This document shows positions 45,359 through 56,939 of a DNA stretch of 64,000 bases, in pieces. The stretch covers positions 434,001-498,000 of the forward strand of contig MU008163.1 of the NCBI GenBank assembly GCA_010909165.1, given 5' to 3'. The notes under the pieces are model-generated. The model made no database searches. It worked only from the letters and a program-made list of their open reading frames with translations, and had not been told where the DNA came from. The position numbers and the translations under genes were made by a program. Position 1 is the first letter of the stretch; every line of letters begins with the position of its first letter. Source of the DNA: Anthoceros angustus (Eukaryota; Streptophyta; Anthocerotopsida; Anthocerotales; Anthocerotaceae).

Positions 45359-45899
45359 TTGGGCCCTTGGTTTAAGTTGGTTTGTTTTGGAACAGTCCAA
45401 TTTTTGGTTAGAAATGGTTTTGAGGAAACATGCCAAAGCTTTTCGATTCTTTTGAAGCTGAAGTTGTAGGATCTGTTAGGATGGTAGGTAGGATATTTAG
45501 GGAAGAAGAAACGGGTCAAAACGGCCTTGTGGTGAGGCAAGTGGTAGCATATGACAACTAACCAAAGTAGGAAGCATAGGATTAAGGCGGGTATGATAGC
45601 TATATATGTAGACTTTAGTGGACTAGATAAATGGGTAGGAAATTAGAAGCTAGATTGGGCCGTTAGGAAACTAGGGAAATAGCATCTTAGTATAAGAGGA
45701 ATTGGGAAACTCCAATCAACGGTGGAAAAGGTGCCACGTTAACAGGTTGGTTGATATGTAATTGCCGGTGGTCTCAGAGAGCGGGGAGCTCAAGGGACCA
45801 TGTTGGTATACTCCCTAGGCGGGAGAGTGAGTTGACTCGCCATCCGAGCCCGACCTCCATGGTGGATGTTTTTCTCATCGGGTTCAACTCTTACCATCT
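45359..45899. other. No gene seen
   Basis: No repeat match in the window and no convincing frame. Confidence 0.4.
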
Positions 45900-46849
45900 A
45901 TAAAGGCTCCCAATATGCCCAGATTTGTCTCTAACCACTTCTTTACCTCGCCAACAACCATGCATGGGTTATGCTCCTCGCTGACGGGTTCCCAGAACCC
46001 ATTCATTCTTACATTGAAGTCCCCGTGAACGTCCGCATGTTCTTTGCTCCAGGTGTTGGACCTCGAGTTACAGTATTTTTGGAGTCTGGAGAACCCCCAT
46101 TGGAAGAAGAAGGTGGCCAAGGCTCCACAACAAGAACAAGCCTGTACCTCCCCCTCAGGACGGGTATTGTTTTCCTAGACCTATGGTTATCAAAATGCGC
46201 CGCGATAGAAAAAAATGATTCTAGGACTTGGACCAATCATAGGAGAGAAATCAAGAAGGTCGTTGACAGTGGAGAGAGATCTCCCTTACCAAGAATGGCT
46301 ATTCCAGCAGATGATAAGAAGGGGATCCCCAGGGTCTAGTGAGCCACAGTTTGACTAGCAATTATAGTATGGGGTCACGCCGTATGAACGGGATGCTCCA
46401 TCTTCTGCAAAACGTGAACTCCCAAATCAGAGCGAGGATGGAATACAAGTGGTGTGCAACCCTCAACCACTGGAAGCCAGCGGACTCAAGCTACAAGTAG
46501 TCTTCGAATATCGTACATTGATATAAAAGTGATCTATTTAATATGTATTACGGACGGAGACAATACCCACGAGCCTAGAGAACTCTTCTATACTCTGGGA
46601 GAGCACATCTCAAACTACCAACAGAAAGGGAACACATGTCTATTCCTGGATAGCAACACAAGAACAAGCGATGCAAGTGGACATAGAGAGTCCAGATGGC
46701 AAATGGAAGAGGGTCAAGGACACAAAAGCGGAGGCACAATTAATTCATGGCAATGCTAGAAGCACGGAGATGGTGATATGTAAGCAGGCGTTGGATTATT
46801 TCCAACGCAAGTTCACGTTCCATCAACAAAATGAGCGAAAAAAGAAAAA
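45900..46849 (+). pseudogene. LINE 5' region and endonuclease fragment
   Basis: 46390-46849 is a second copy of 19879-20345. Frames give DNTHEPRELFYTLGEHIS, QQKGNTCLFLDSNTRTSDAS (the G-D-F-N-A-R-like motif) and SPDGKWKRVKDT, ending at FTFHQQNERKK. The preceding 122-residue frame (45971-46339; IHSYIEVPVNVRMFF, LYLPLRTGIVFLDLWL) has no counterpart at the first LINE, where ADC replaces it, so it is probably the upstream LINE part. Cut at 46837-46849 by ADC copy 8. Confidence 0.6.
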
Positions 46850-48105
46850 CCCAGCACCTCGGCCCTGCTTACGGCTGCAATCACTTCCTCCAAACCTGCA
46901 GGTTGACAGCTCCGGTGCTGAAGAGGTGGGTTCACTGAGTAAACCCAGCAATACCTCCGTGGACACCTGATCCCCTCATGTTGCCCGCAAGTACATGCAA
47001 AACAAGGCCGACTGATACGACACCAGGGCCCGCCCAAGTTTCATAACGCAGAGTGGGCTGGCTGCTGACATTCTTCAGCCTCATGGCCTCAGCCACCACC
47101 TCCTCGGCGTACTCCTCCACTCTATATCCAATGGAGATGTCAGTGTTCTCGTAATGAGAACGTCGTAGCCCACCCTAGCCCCCACTACCCACGACGATGC
47201 TGATGAGGCTCATGAGAGCTGCCATCAAAGGCCACCTCGCAAGAAAAGGAAAGGTGAGCTGCTTCACCAACCCTCACAACGCGCTGAGCCCCGGCGTTGT
47301 GCCCCTGGATCTACGATCTCATGTGAAAATGGAGCAGCTGCAAGCACCGGATCCAACATGTCCAACTCTCTGACAACCTCCACTTCCCGCACTATCTCCT
47401 GCAATGTCACACTGAACTTGCCATCATCGCCGGAGGTCTCCTCAGTGCCCGCCGTGCTCAGTACTCAGCTTCGCCCTGAAGCCGATGACTGGCCTTCACA
47501 TCCATGTCGGACTGCTGGTTGCAACCACCATGTTCGAAACCAGCTCCTCCACCTCTTCCAGCACGGTACCCGTAACGGAATTGAACTCCATCTTCCGCGC
47601 TGTCAGGCCAACGGCCATGTGCCCTGCTTCTTTGTATAACCATTACAGAAAAATTCTCTCGGTGGCTGGCCTTGGGGAGCTACGACATCAGCGTCAGAAG
47701 TTCCATGGTCATCAGGAGGAGGAACGGGATGAGGAGGCGCTAACCGATCCGAGGGCTCCTGCCCACCAGCTGGTCCCGGACTCCCGGAGGTCAATCGTCT
47801 CTCCTGCCTGCGTGTGTCCTGGCCATGAGGCTGCACACGCATATGCCCCATGTCATTTATTGTCCAGTGTGGGCGCTATCCTCGACTTTGCTGCTGTTGC
47901 AGAGCTTGTCGGGGACGCTCCAGCCATGGCAGGGTGACTGTCACATATGTTTGTGCAAGACATCTTCCGCCCAGTTCACCGGCGCAGCCTTTAAATTCGT
48001 GGGGCCACGAAAACTTTCCTTCCTCCTCCGCAGAGTCCGCACAAGCCATCGTCTGCACAAACACGCATGGGAACATGCTTGAAGATTCGGGCGGACCATG
48101 AACAA
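46840..48105 (-). pseudogene. Arginine decarboxylase pseudogene, copy 8
   Basis: Keeps, from high to low coordinate, the MACADSAEEEG amino-terminal piece (about 48035-48060, minus), WTINDM (47845-47860), MEFNSVTG / EEVEELVSN (47530-47600), MPEIV-like / RELDMLD (47360-47420), LQLLHFHM (47325-47345) and DISIGYRVEEY (47100-47150). It stops at the start of the AT-hook block, where LINE sequence begins. The V-K-C-N segment is absent here too, so that loss predates the spread of the family. Confidence 0.75.
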
Positions 48106-48602
48106 GCTGTCAAGCTTGCAAGCAAGCGAATCACAAACCCTGCAGACAACGTTCTTGTTTTCTACTCAAAGTGATTAAATCAAAACATGAGCAACTGCAG
48201 AGCTAGAAGAACGATGCAAACAACGTTCTTGTTTTCTGCTCGAAGTGATTAAATCAAAACACGAGCAACTGCAACCAAGATAACACCCATATTCAAGTCT
48301 GTGAGCTAGAAGAAGGGAATAAACCTACACCTACATATTCTCCGACACCTGTGTGTAAAACTTTCTTCAAGTCCACAAACTCAACACCAGTCCACTGTTA
48401 CAAACTACATCCGTGTAGGACATGGGGCTACCCGGCCCTCGGCCTCGAGCCGCCGCAGCAAAGCAATAAATAAAGCACGAGTGCAAAAAGCAGCCCAGCG
48501 AGCATGACATAACATAACCGCCGCCGCTGCATCAAATCTGGTAAGGATGCGAGTTCAAGCTGCTGGCTACGCAGGCACACCCCACCTCTTCTGAGCACAC
48601 GA
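48106..48602 (-). repeat. ADC-associated leader, 5'-truncated
   Basis: Stops at TGAGCACACGA (48592-48602), where the satellite-copia block begins. The remaining part of the leader is absent. Confidence 0.6.
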
Positions 48603-48784
48603 GGAATGAGAAAAGAGATTCACTTGAGGATGTCTTCATTGATTGGGGTGCCCAAAATTGGGGTGCACATACACTAGATGATATCACAACGTGAAGCACC
48701 CGTATGGCGGATCAATCTTTGGGATGGGGAACCATTCTTCCACAATCTTTCATTCATTCAAGCCCGGCTGGGTAACTATTTTAA

Positions 48785-48955
48785 TAGAGTTCTCGTCGAT
48801 CGCCCAATTCACGGGCGTATGGTCGTCATTAGAGTCGAATCGATCGCCCGATTCACTGGGCGATGGTCATTGGAGTCAAAATCGATCGTCCCGATTCTGC
48901 ACAGCATCTTGGCTTCCTCGTATGTAGTTATTAGAGTCAAAATCGATCGTCGGTA
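48785..48955. repeat. CGATCG minisatellite, copy 2
   Basis: Units carry GTCGATCGCCC or AATCGATCGTC cores; orientation as at 27900-28045. Confidence 0.65.
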
Positions 48956-49650
48956 TGTCTGTATCTGTCATCTCATGTCATATACATGTCTGTGTCGTAT
49001 CATCTCATATTTGTATACGTATCATATCGTATCTGTCTGTATCGTATACATGATCATATCTGTATCTGTATGTCTATGTCGTATCATATCAGTATACATA
49101 TCTATATCTATCTGTCTATCGTATCTCGTATCATGTCACATATCTGTATCTATCATATCGTATCTCTCATATGTATCTCGTATACATATCGTATCTATCG
49201 TATCATGTCTGTGTCTGTGTCGTATCATGTCATCTGTCTCATATCATGTCGTATACGTATCTCAGTATCATGTCTGTATCTATCCGTATCTGTATCTCGT
49301 ATCATATACGTATTTATATACATATCTGTATCTGTATCTGTATCACGTATATCATGTCTGTATCTGTATCTGTATCTGTATCTATATCATATCGTATACA
49401 TATCATATCATATCTCTGTGTATCTGTATCATGTATCTGTATATCGTATCGTATCTGTATCATATCATGTCATATCTGTCATGTCTGTATCTATCTGTAT
49501 CATATCAGATCTGTATCTATATCTGTATCTGTCTGTATCATATCTATCATATCTGTATCTATATATCTGTATTGTATTTGTATCTGTATCTATATCTGTA
49601 TCCGTATCCGTATCCGTATCCGTATCTCTATCTATCTGTATCTGTAGAGA
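48956..49650. repeat. GTATCT-type satellite, copy 2
   Basis: Same words and polarity as copy 1 (TATCATGTC, GTATCT) and the same terminal GTATCC run (about 49597-49625) before the AGAGAGGTTGAAGGCTCG border. Confidence 0.9.
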
Positions 49651-51300
49651 GGTTGAAGGCTCGTGTCTGAACAAAAAGCTCCCACTTAGTTAGTAAACGG
49701 ATAGAGACTAGTGGGGTATGCCTTTTAACTCTGCCGCTGGAATTTCTAGCACTCCTGCTGCTAGTGTATGCTTCTCATGAACTAGCCTAGGTAAAGCTTT
49801 TGTGAGAAAATCAGTGTGTTTTCACTAGTGGGCACATAAGACACTTACCTCATTGTTCTCCACAACTTGCCTTATAAAAGTGATGAGAGATTTCGATATA
49901 TTTGGAGCGGGCATGAAATACAAGATTCTTTGACAAGGCAATAGCAGTTGGTTATCATACCGATTGCATGGGTCGTGGGCTGTATTTGTTTCAAACCTTT
50001 GAGGAAACTTGAATCCACAAAATTTCCTTGGCTGTGTCATTGCTCCATACTCCACCTACTGTTTGAAGATAGTTCATAATAGAAAGTACATGCCTTTATG
50101 TAGGCAAGGTTGTTTATGTAGTTAAGTGGTTGTAACAACTAACCAATTAAATAACTACTAGAAGAAACTACTTAGTGCCCTAAGGACTAAATTAATCATT
50201 AAGTCCTAGGTGCCCTAGTGAAGAGTGCCCTAATAGTAAGCTATTTTATCGTGAGCAACTTACAAACAAGCTCGATTGGCATCTTCATAGCCCTCGGGCT
50301 GTATTTCCTCCTTAAGTTCCCCATAAAGAGCGGTGCAAACATCCATTTGATGGATGTCTAATTCAACTCTAAGGCTAAGGCTAAAAGAGAACCCTCAAGG
50401 ATTGGGTCTTGACTACGGGCAAAAGTCTCTTGATAATCTCTGGCGGCGCTATAACCTTTAACAACAAGTCGAGCTTTATAACGCTCAATGTAACCATCAA
50501 CATTTAAAATTCTTTTAAATACCCACTTGCCTAGGATGAGTTTACAACTGGAGGAAGTGAGACTAAATCCCAAGTATGATTTTAAAAGCAAAGAATTATA
50601 CTCACTTTCTATTGCGGCTTTCCATGCCGCACCATTGGCCCAGGTGCCTCTTGATAGGTAGCGGTTCACGTCAGCAAATCAAAAGAGCATGCACATGAAG
50701 AGCCCTAGTCATTTGAGTAAATCAAAAATCAATCTGATTAATAAAATCATCACTAAATGTTCTTCTAAATAATCTGGGTATCTGCATTTCCATCATTTGT
50801 ATTAGCCAAAATATTTGTAATTGCACTGATGCGTGTATGTAGTCGAGATATGGGTGGTTGACCAACGAAGCGGGAGGACGGAGGTTGAGGGACCCGTGAC
50901 GGGTCCACGCTCCACATTAGCGAGCTCGGAGGACTCCACCGGGACCCATGGCCCATGTCCGGAGACCATATTTATATTGGCGAGTGCACGTCTGCAGCCT
51001 TATGCATTAGCACAAACATAGTCTCCACATGGTAGATCAAGAGTGTGTTTCTAAATCCAAATTGGTTGCGCAATCGTTGGTGGTTCCACATCTTGGCCAC
51101 CGCGCGCCAGGACCAGATTGCCACACTTTGTGGGAATCTTTTAGCAGGCAAGCTTTCATCCTTGCTATTCACTCCGATACCATAGGTGGGGGTGGGAGGC
51201 AGGAAGGAGGGGAGGGTATTTTAAATTTGGTGGAGGTTATTTTGTGGGGACTTGATGAATCCATTCCATAGCGCCCAACACCTCCTGAGGCATGCCACCG
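49651..51300 (-). pseudogene. Deleted Ty1/copia element, copy 2
   Basis: Same structure as 28746-30400. WKAAIESEYNSLLLKSYLGF and WVFKRILNVDGYIERYKARL (50450-50640) form one frame of 103 residues with LVVKGYSAARDYQETFARSQ following; RNase H text is more broken than in copy 3. Primer-binding site complement near 51170-51182. Confidence 0.85.
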
Positions 51301-51504
51301 ATTATACGTACTCCATTAATCCGGGCCTTACACTCGGGAGAGGGAAAAAAGTCGGAGCGGGGTGCCCTAATACTAGTAAATCACGCTCTTTGGCATTTTC
51401 TTAAGTGTTCTTATTATGAGCGGTGCCACCTCTCGTCCACAAGCAAGTGAGCCGCCCAATGGTACATATTAGTACATGCCCATTGTGGTAGGTACACTCG
51501 GTCA

Positions 51505-52170
51505 CTCGAGCTAGCCTTGGTGGCCACACTTATCCACAGTCGTTGAATATGTAGGTTCGATCCCAAGGGACTTGCACGAACGATCTTGTTCGAGGGTCTT
51601 CTTTTCTCACATGATTACGGGTTCATCTCTCACGACCTTGTTACTGCGCCCTTCACCTACGACTACCTGATGGACGTTCCACTTGGGCCGATCCTGTGTT
51701 TGCCTCTAGCGTGAGTGCCCTTGGGTTCGAAAGCTTCCCAAGGTCATATTCCAATGAACCTCTAATGTTAGTGCCCTACAAGAAGTCACCAAGCAAAAGC
51801 ACGGCACTGCAGATGCAACCTTCCACAAGAAAAGGCCGAGGCCAAGGGGAGTGTGTGCCTCCCTCCCTCCCGGCACCTCCGATCAACCTCGTCCTCCACC
51901 ACCATTGCGCCGTTGGCGGGCGGGCAGGACATGTACACAACCACGACTGTGCACCACTATGGAGGAGGCGCAAGGATCGATATTGAACTTACATTGCTCC
52001 CTTTTATAGGTAGAGCGAACTCATCGAAATGCATGTGTCTTAAATGCAAGATGACCCTCGGATTAGTGAAGGAAGCGGTAACGTCTGGTCTCTTGACCCC
52101 ACGGGGTAAGGTCCAACTCACTACCGCCACATCTTCCCGGTCATCTCGGTCGCTCCCTCCTTCAAAATAG
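51505..52170 (+). other. Unknown frame, left palindrome arm
   Basis: Frames give FEGLLFSHDYGFISHDLVT (51590-51650), FASSVSALGFESFPRSYSNE (51699-51758) and, at 51853-52170, DMYTTTTVHHYGG and SSKCMCLKCKMTLG. The same peptides occur on the minus strand at 56002-56517, so the reading direction is probably real. Family unknown; four cysteines in C-x-C-x(2)-C spacing are noted. Confidence 0.35.
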
Positions 52171-52250
52171 GGTTACCCACTTAAATACGGGCCCCACCTT
52201 AGTGTGAGTACCCAGAAAGAATGTTCCTACCAGTCGTCCTACGAGTCATC

Positions 52251-52669
52251 CTACCAGTCAAGAGATTGTCCGTCTTCGCTTGCTTCTTCGGACTCCCGCA
52301 TTGTCGTCTTCTTCCTTGTCTTCAATGGGCCGCTTTCCTCCCGACTCGGATCGGTCCTCTTTGGAACTTCCTCTAGTCTCACCTCCTGCTCCTCTCCTTG
52401 GGTAGGTGCAGCCGCCTCGAGAGGAGATGCAACCTCCTTCCTCTCTAGTAGTACACCTCCTACCACTTCATTAGGAGATTTCCCTCCTACGCCTCGTTTA
52501 TAGGAGGTTTTCCTCCTACCACTCCGTTAGTAGGCAAACCTCCTTCCATTACCTTTGTAATGTCCCTACAACACTCATCGCAAGGGTAGGAGGTCGATGG
52601 GACATTATTTGCCCCTTCCCGCCTCCTTTTGCACCAGCCATAGCCATTGCAACTACCCGCCGTGTTCAC
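52251..52669 (-). pseudogene. Degenerate copy of the acidic NLS-type frame
   Basis: Minus strand: MNTAGSCNGYGWCKRRREG, GGLPTNGVVGGKPPINEA, a frameshift, then EVASPLEAAAPTQGEEQE and ESEEASEDGQSLDW out of frame. Counterpart of 55368-55808 in the other arm. Confidence 0.5.
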
Positions 52670-52745
52670 AACTTTGCAATTGAAGGATCAAAAATAAAGA
52701 AGAGATTGTTAATCGTTTAAATAAATAAATCGGACTCTATATATA

Positions 52746-53160
52746 TGATACCTTATTATCCATACTCTTTTTAATAATACGAATTAAGATAAATGAATGT
52801 GATTTCTTTGTTGGTCTTACCTATAATATATTTAGTAGAATAGAATAGAATTCTTAATAAATAATAAAAATCTTTATCTAGAAGGTGGTTAATATAGCCA
52901 TTGAGATACCGTACAAGTGGGTCCCAAATTCTAATCGCTCCAATCGGGCTTCAATAACTTGTGAATGGTGTTAGAGATTCAAGCATACGTTACTCATACT
53001 CCGAGACGGATGGTCCCTAGATAGAAGGCCAACGCTAGGTGAATAACCTCAATATTATAGTATATAAATTAATAATTTATAGATAGCTTTACAATATACA
53101 TAGTCCTTGCAATAATATAAGAATATTATCTATATCAAGGTATATCTTCATACTCTAACA
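52746..53160 (-). mobile_element. Full-length LTR, left palindrome arm
   Basis: TG...CA ended on the minus strand; adjoins the acidic-frame region on its 3' side and a leader on its 5' side. Confidence 0.75.
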
Positions 53161-53978
53161 ATGGCTGACACCCTGCGGGCGGAAAATTGTTTTACTTTTG
53201 CGGGACACTACTTTTGCTTTTGCGCGGAGAGCACCTTGTAGCCTTGTATGCCATGGGGAGACAGTGAGAGTTCTTTCGCGCGACACTACCCTTGTACAAA
53301 TCCTGTCCGAGGCCGATACTGTTGGCGGCGCGTTCAGAATTGTCCGTGCCCAGCCGGCTGCCTTCCCTAATCAATCCTCCATATGCCTCCTTCCACAGCC
53401 ATCGGCCCGCCTTGTGTTGATGTGAATCTCGCTCGCTTGCAAGCGGCTTCTCCTTGAGCTCGCTCTGTCGTGAAGCCATGCCTTGCCTTGCTGTGCAGAA
53501 ACGTTCCCTGTGTGGACCTGGCTGGTAGTTCCTCGGTCTTCCTCTGCCTTGGATGTCGGTTTTGTAAGCGATCCTGCTGAGCCTTGCAAGCACTTGCCGC
53601 AGCGGCACCGGTTTGTATCCAGCACAGCACTGCTGGGCATGCCGAGGATGTCCCCGCCTGCTTGAGGCTGCTGGCTGTTAGCTTGAAATCCGCTTGCATC
53701 AATTTCCGCGCCTCCATCCCAGGCCCCGTAGGCCTGTCTGCAGCCTTCACGTCCAGATGCTTCCTTCCTCCGAGGTGAGCTCCGTTCCATGCTCTGCCCT
53801 GCCTGTTTCTTCCTTGCTCTTGTATCGTGCTCAGAAGAGTGGTGTTTGTGCCTGCGTAGCCAGCAGCTTGAACTCGCATCCTTACCAGATTTGATGCAGC
53901 GGCGGCGGTTATGTTATGTCACTCGCTGGCTGCTTTTGCACTCGTGCTTTATTTATTGCTTTGCTGCGGCGGCTCGAA
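53161..53978 (+). repeat. ADC-associated leader, left arm
   Basis: Plus-oriented leader with the donor-like CTCCGAGGTGAGC (53768-53780). Ends at GGCGGCTCGA, where the sequence turns back. Confidence 0.6.
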
Positions 53979-54866
53979 CACCAGTCCACTGTTACAAACT
54001 ACATCCGTGTAGGACATGGGGCTACCCGGCCCTCGGCCTCGAGCCGCCGCAGCAAAGCAATAAATAAAGCACGAGTGCAAAAGCAGCCCAGCGAGCATGA
54101 TAACATAACCGCCGCCGCTGCATCAAATCTGGTAAGGATGCGAGTTCAAGCTGCTGGCTACGCAGGCACAAACACCCCACTCTTCTGAGCACACGATACA
54201 AGAGCAAGGAAGAAACAGGCAGGGCAGAGCATGGAACGGAGCTCACCTCGGAGGAAGGAAGCATCTGGACGTGAAGGCTGCAGACAGGCCTACGGGCCTG
54301 GGATGGAGGCGCGGAATTGATGCAAGCGGGATTTCAAGCTAACAGCCACAGCAGCCGCCTCAAGCAGGCGGGGACATCCTCGGCATGCCCAGCAGTGCTG
54401 TGCTGGATACAAACCGGTGCCGCTGCGGCAAGTGCTTGCAAGGCTCAGCAGGATCGCTTACAAAACCGACATCCAAGGCAGAGGAAGACCGAGGAACTAC
54501 CAGCCAGGTCCACACAGGGAACGTTTCTGCACAGCAAGGCAAGGCATGGCTTCACGACAGAGCGAGCTCAGGAGAAGCCGCTTGCAAGCGAGCGAGATTC
54601 ACATCAACACAAGGCGGGCTGATGGCTGTGGAAGGAGGCATATGGAGGATTGATTAGGGAAGGCAGCCGGCTAGGGCACGGACAATTCTGAACGCGCCGC
54701 CAACAGTATCGGCCTCGGACAGGATTTGTACAAGGGTAGTGTCGCGCGAAAGAACTCTCACTGTCTCCCCATGGCATACAAGGCTACAAGGTGCTCTCCG
54801 CGCAAAAGCAAAAGTAGTGTCCCGCGCAAAAGTAAAACAATTTTCCGCCCGCAGGGTGTCGGCCAT
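53979..54866 (-). repeat. ADC-associated leader, right arm
   Basis: Starts at ACACCAGTCCACTG, slightly further into the leader than where the left arm stops, so the two arms are joined across a short unmatched centre. Confidence 0.6.
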
Positions 54867-55290
54867 TGTTAGAGTATGAAGATATACCTTGATATAGATA
54901 ATATTCTTATATTATTGCAAGGACTATGTATATTGTAAAGCTATCTATAAATTATTAATTTATATACTATAATATTGAGGTTATTCACCTAGCGTTGGCC
55001 TTCTATCTAGGGACCATCCGTCTCGGAGTAACGAGTAACGTATGCTTGAATCTCTAACACCATTCACAAGTTATTGAAGCCCGATTGGAGCGATTAGAAT
55101 TTGGGACCCACTTGTACAGTGTATCTCAATGGCTATGTTAACCACCTTCTAACAAAGATAAAGATTTTTTATTATTTATTAAGAATTCTATTCTATTCTA
55201 CTAAATATATTATAGGTAAGACCAACAAAGAAATCACATTCATTTATCTTAATTCGTATTATTAAAAAGAGTATGGATAATAAGGTATCA
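54867..55290 (+). mobile_element. Full-length LTR, right palindrome arm
   Basis: TGTTAGAGTATG...AAGGTATCA, 424 bp, followed by TATATATAGAGTCTGATTTA. Confidence 0.75.
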
Positions 55291-55367
55291 TATATATAGA
55301 GTCTGATTTATTTATTTAAACGATTAACAATCTCTTCTTTATTTTTGATCCCTTCAATTGCAAAGTT

Positions 55368-55808
55368 GTGAACACGGTTGCGGGTAGTTGCAATGGCTAT
55401 GGCTGGTGCAAAAGGAGCAGGGGGAAGGGGCAAATAATGTCCCATACGACCTCCTACCCTTGCGATGAGTGTTGTAGGGACATTACAAAGGTAACAGCGG
55501 AAGGAGGTTTGCCTCCTACTAACGGAGTGGTAGGAGGAAAACCTCCTATAGACGAGGCGGTAGGAGGGAAATCTCCTACGAATGAAGTGGTAGGAGGTGT
55601 ACCTGCTACTAGAGAGGAAGGGGAGGTTGCATCTCCTCTCGAGGCGACAGACCTACCCAAGGAGAGGACTGAGGTAGGAGGTGAGACTAGAGGAAGTTCC
55701 AAAGAGGACCGATCTGAGTCAGGAGGAGCAAAGCGGCCCATTGAAGACAAGGAAGAAGACGACAATGCGGGAGTCCGAAGAAGCAAGCGAAGACGGACAA
55801 TCTCTTGA
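55368..55808 (+). CDS. 146-residue acidic protein with repeats and nuclear signal
   Basis: Starts MNTVAGSCNGYGWCK, with a four-cysteine amino part (CNGYGWC, CDECC). Residues about 50-90 form a 10-residue tandem repeat (GGLPPTNGVV, GGKPPIDEAV, GGKSPTNEVV, GGVPATREEG). The carboxy end is acidic then basic, KRPIEDKEEDDNAG and RRSKRRRTIS, a good bipartite nuclear localisation signal, before TGA. It lies about 80 bp after the LTR, the gag position of a retroelement, but shows no gag motif. The left-arm copy is frameshifted, so only this one is open. Family unknown; translation unproven. Confidence 0.45.
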   Translation: MNTVAGSCNGYGWCKRSRGKGQIMSHTTSYPCDECCRDITKVTAEGGLPPTNGVVGGKPPIDEAVGGKSPTNEVVGGVPATREEGEVASPLEATDLPKERTEVGGETRGSSKEDRSESGGAKRPIEDKEEDDNAGVRRSKRRRTIS

Positions 55809-56001
55809 CTGGTAGGATGACTCGTAGGACGACTGGTAGGAACATTCTTTCTGGGTACTCACACTAAGGTGGGGCCCGTATTTAAGTGGGTAACCCTATT
55901 TTGAAGGAGGGAGCGACCGAGATGACCGGGAAGATGTGGCAGTAGTGAGTTGGACCTTACCCTGTGGGGTCAAGAGACCAGACTGCCAGTCGCGAATTCC
56001 T

Positions 56002-56517
56002 TCACGGAATCCGCAGGGTCATCTTGCATTTAAGACACATGCATTTCGATGAGTTCGCTCTACCTATAAAAGGGGAGCAATGTAAACAGTTCAATATCGA
56101 TCCTTGCAGTTCTCCTCCATAGTGGTGCACACCCTTGTCGTGGTTGTGTACATGTCCGACCGCCGTCCGCCAACGGCGCAATGGTGGTGGAGGACGAGGT
56201 TGATCGGAGGTGCTGAGCTGGGAGGGAGGCACACACTCGTCCCTTGGCCTGGCCTTTTTCTTGTGGAAGGTTGCATCTTGCGGTTGCTGTGTGCTTTTGC
56301 TTGGTGACTTCTTGTAGGGCACTAACATTAGAGGTTCATTGGAATATGACCTTGGGAAGCTTTCGAACCCAAGGGCACTCACGCTAGAGGCAAACACAGG
56401 ACTGCCGGCCCAAGTGGAACGTCCATCGAGTCGCTCTAGGCATATTTGTGAAGCGTCAGTAACAAGGTCGTGAGAGATGAACCCGTAATCATGTGAGAAA
56501 AGAAGACCCTCGAACAA
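56002..56517 (-). CDS. 171-residue unknown frame
   Basis: Minus strand, starts MFEGLLFSHDYGFISHDLVT and contains VFASSVSALGFESFPRSYSN, LVPYKKSPSKST and, near the end, ANSSKCMCLKCKMTLRIP. The counterpart on the plus strand at 51590-52170 keeps the same peptides with frameshifts. A TATAAAAGG sequence (about 56075-56083, plus) overlaps it on the other strand and might instead be a promoter. I cannot assign a function. Confidence 0.35.
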   Translation of the reverse strand: MFEGLLFSHDYGFISHDLVTDASQICLERLDGRSTWAGSPVFASSVSALGFESFPRSYSNEPLMLVPYKKSPSKSTQQPQDATFHKKKARPRDECVPPSQLSTSDQPRPPPPLRRWRTAVGHVHNHDKGVHHYGGELQGSILNCLHCSPFIGRANSSKCMCLKCKMTLRIP

Positions 56518-56939
56518 GATCGTTCAGGCAAGTCCCTTGGGATCGAACCTACATATTCAACGACCGTGGGATAAGTGTGGCCACCAAGGCTAGCTCTGAG
56601 TGACCTGAGTGTACCTACCACAATGGGCATGTACTAATATGTACCATTGGGGCAGTGCTCACTTGCTTGTGGACGTAGAGGTGGCACCTGCTCATAATAA
56701 GAACACTTAAGAAAATGCCAAAGAGCGTGACGTACTAGTATTAGGGCACCCCCGCTCCCGACTTTTTCCCTCTCCAGGCCAGACTGTGTGTAAGGCCTGG
56801 GATTAATGGAGTACGTGCTACTGAGTGGCATGCCTCCAGAGGTGTTGGGCGCTATGGAATGGACGCATTCATCAAGTCCCCACAAAATAACCTCCACCAA
56901 ATTTAAAATACCCCTCCCCTCCTTCCTCCCACCCCCACT

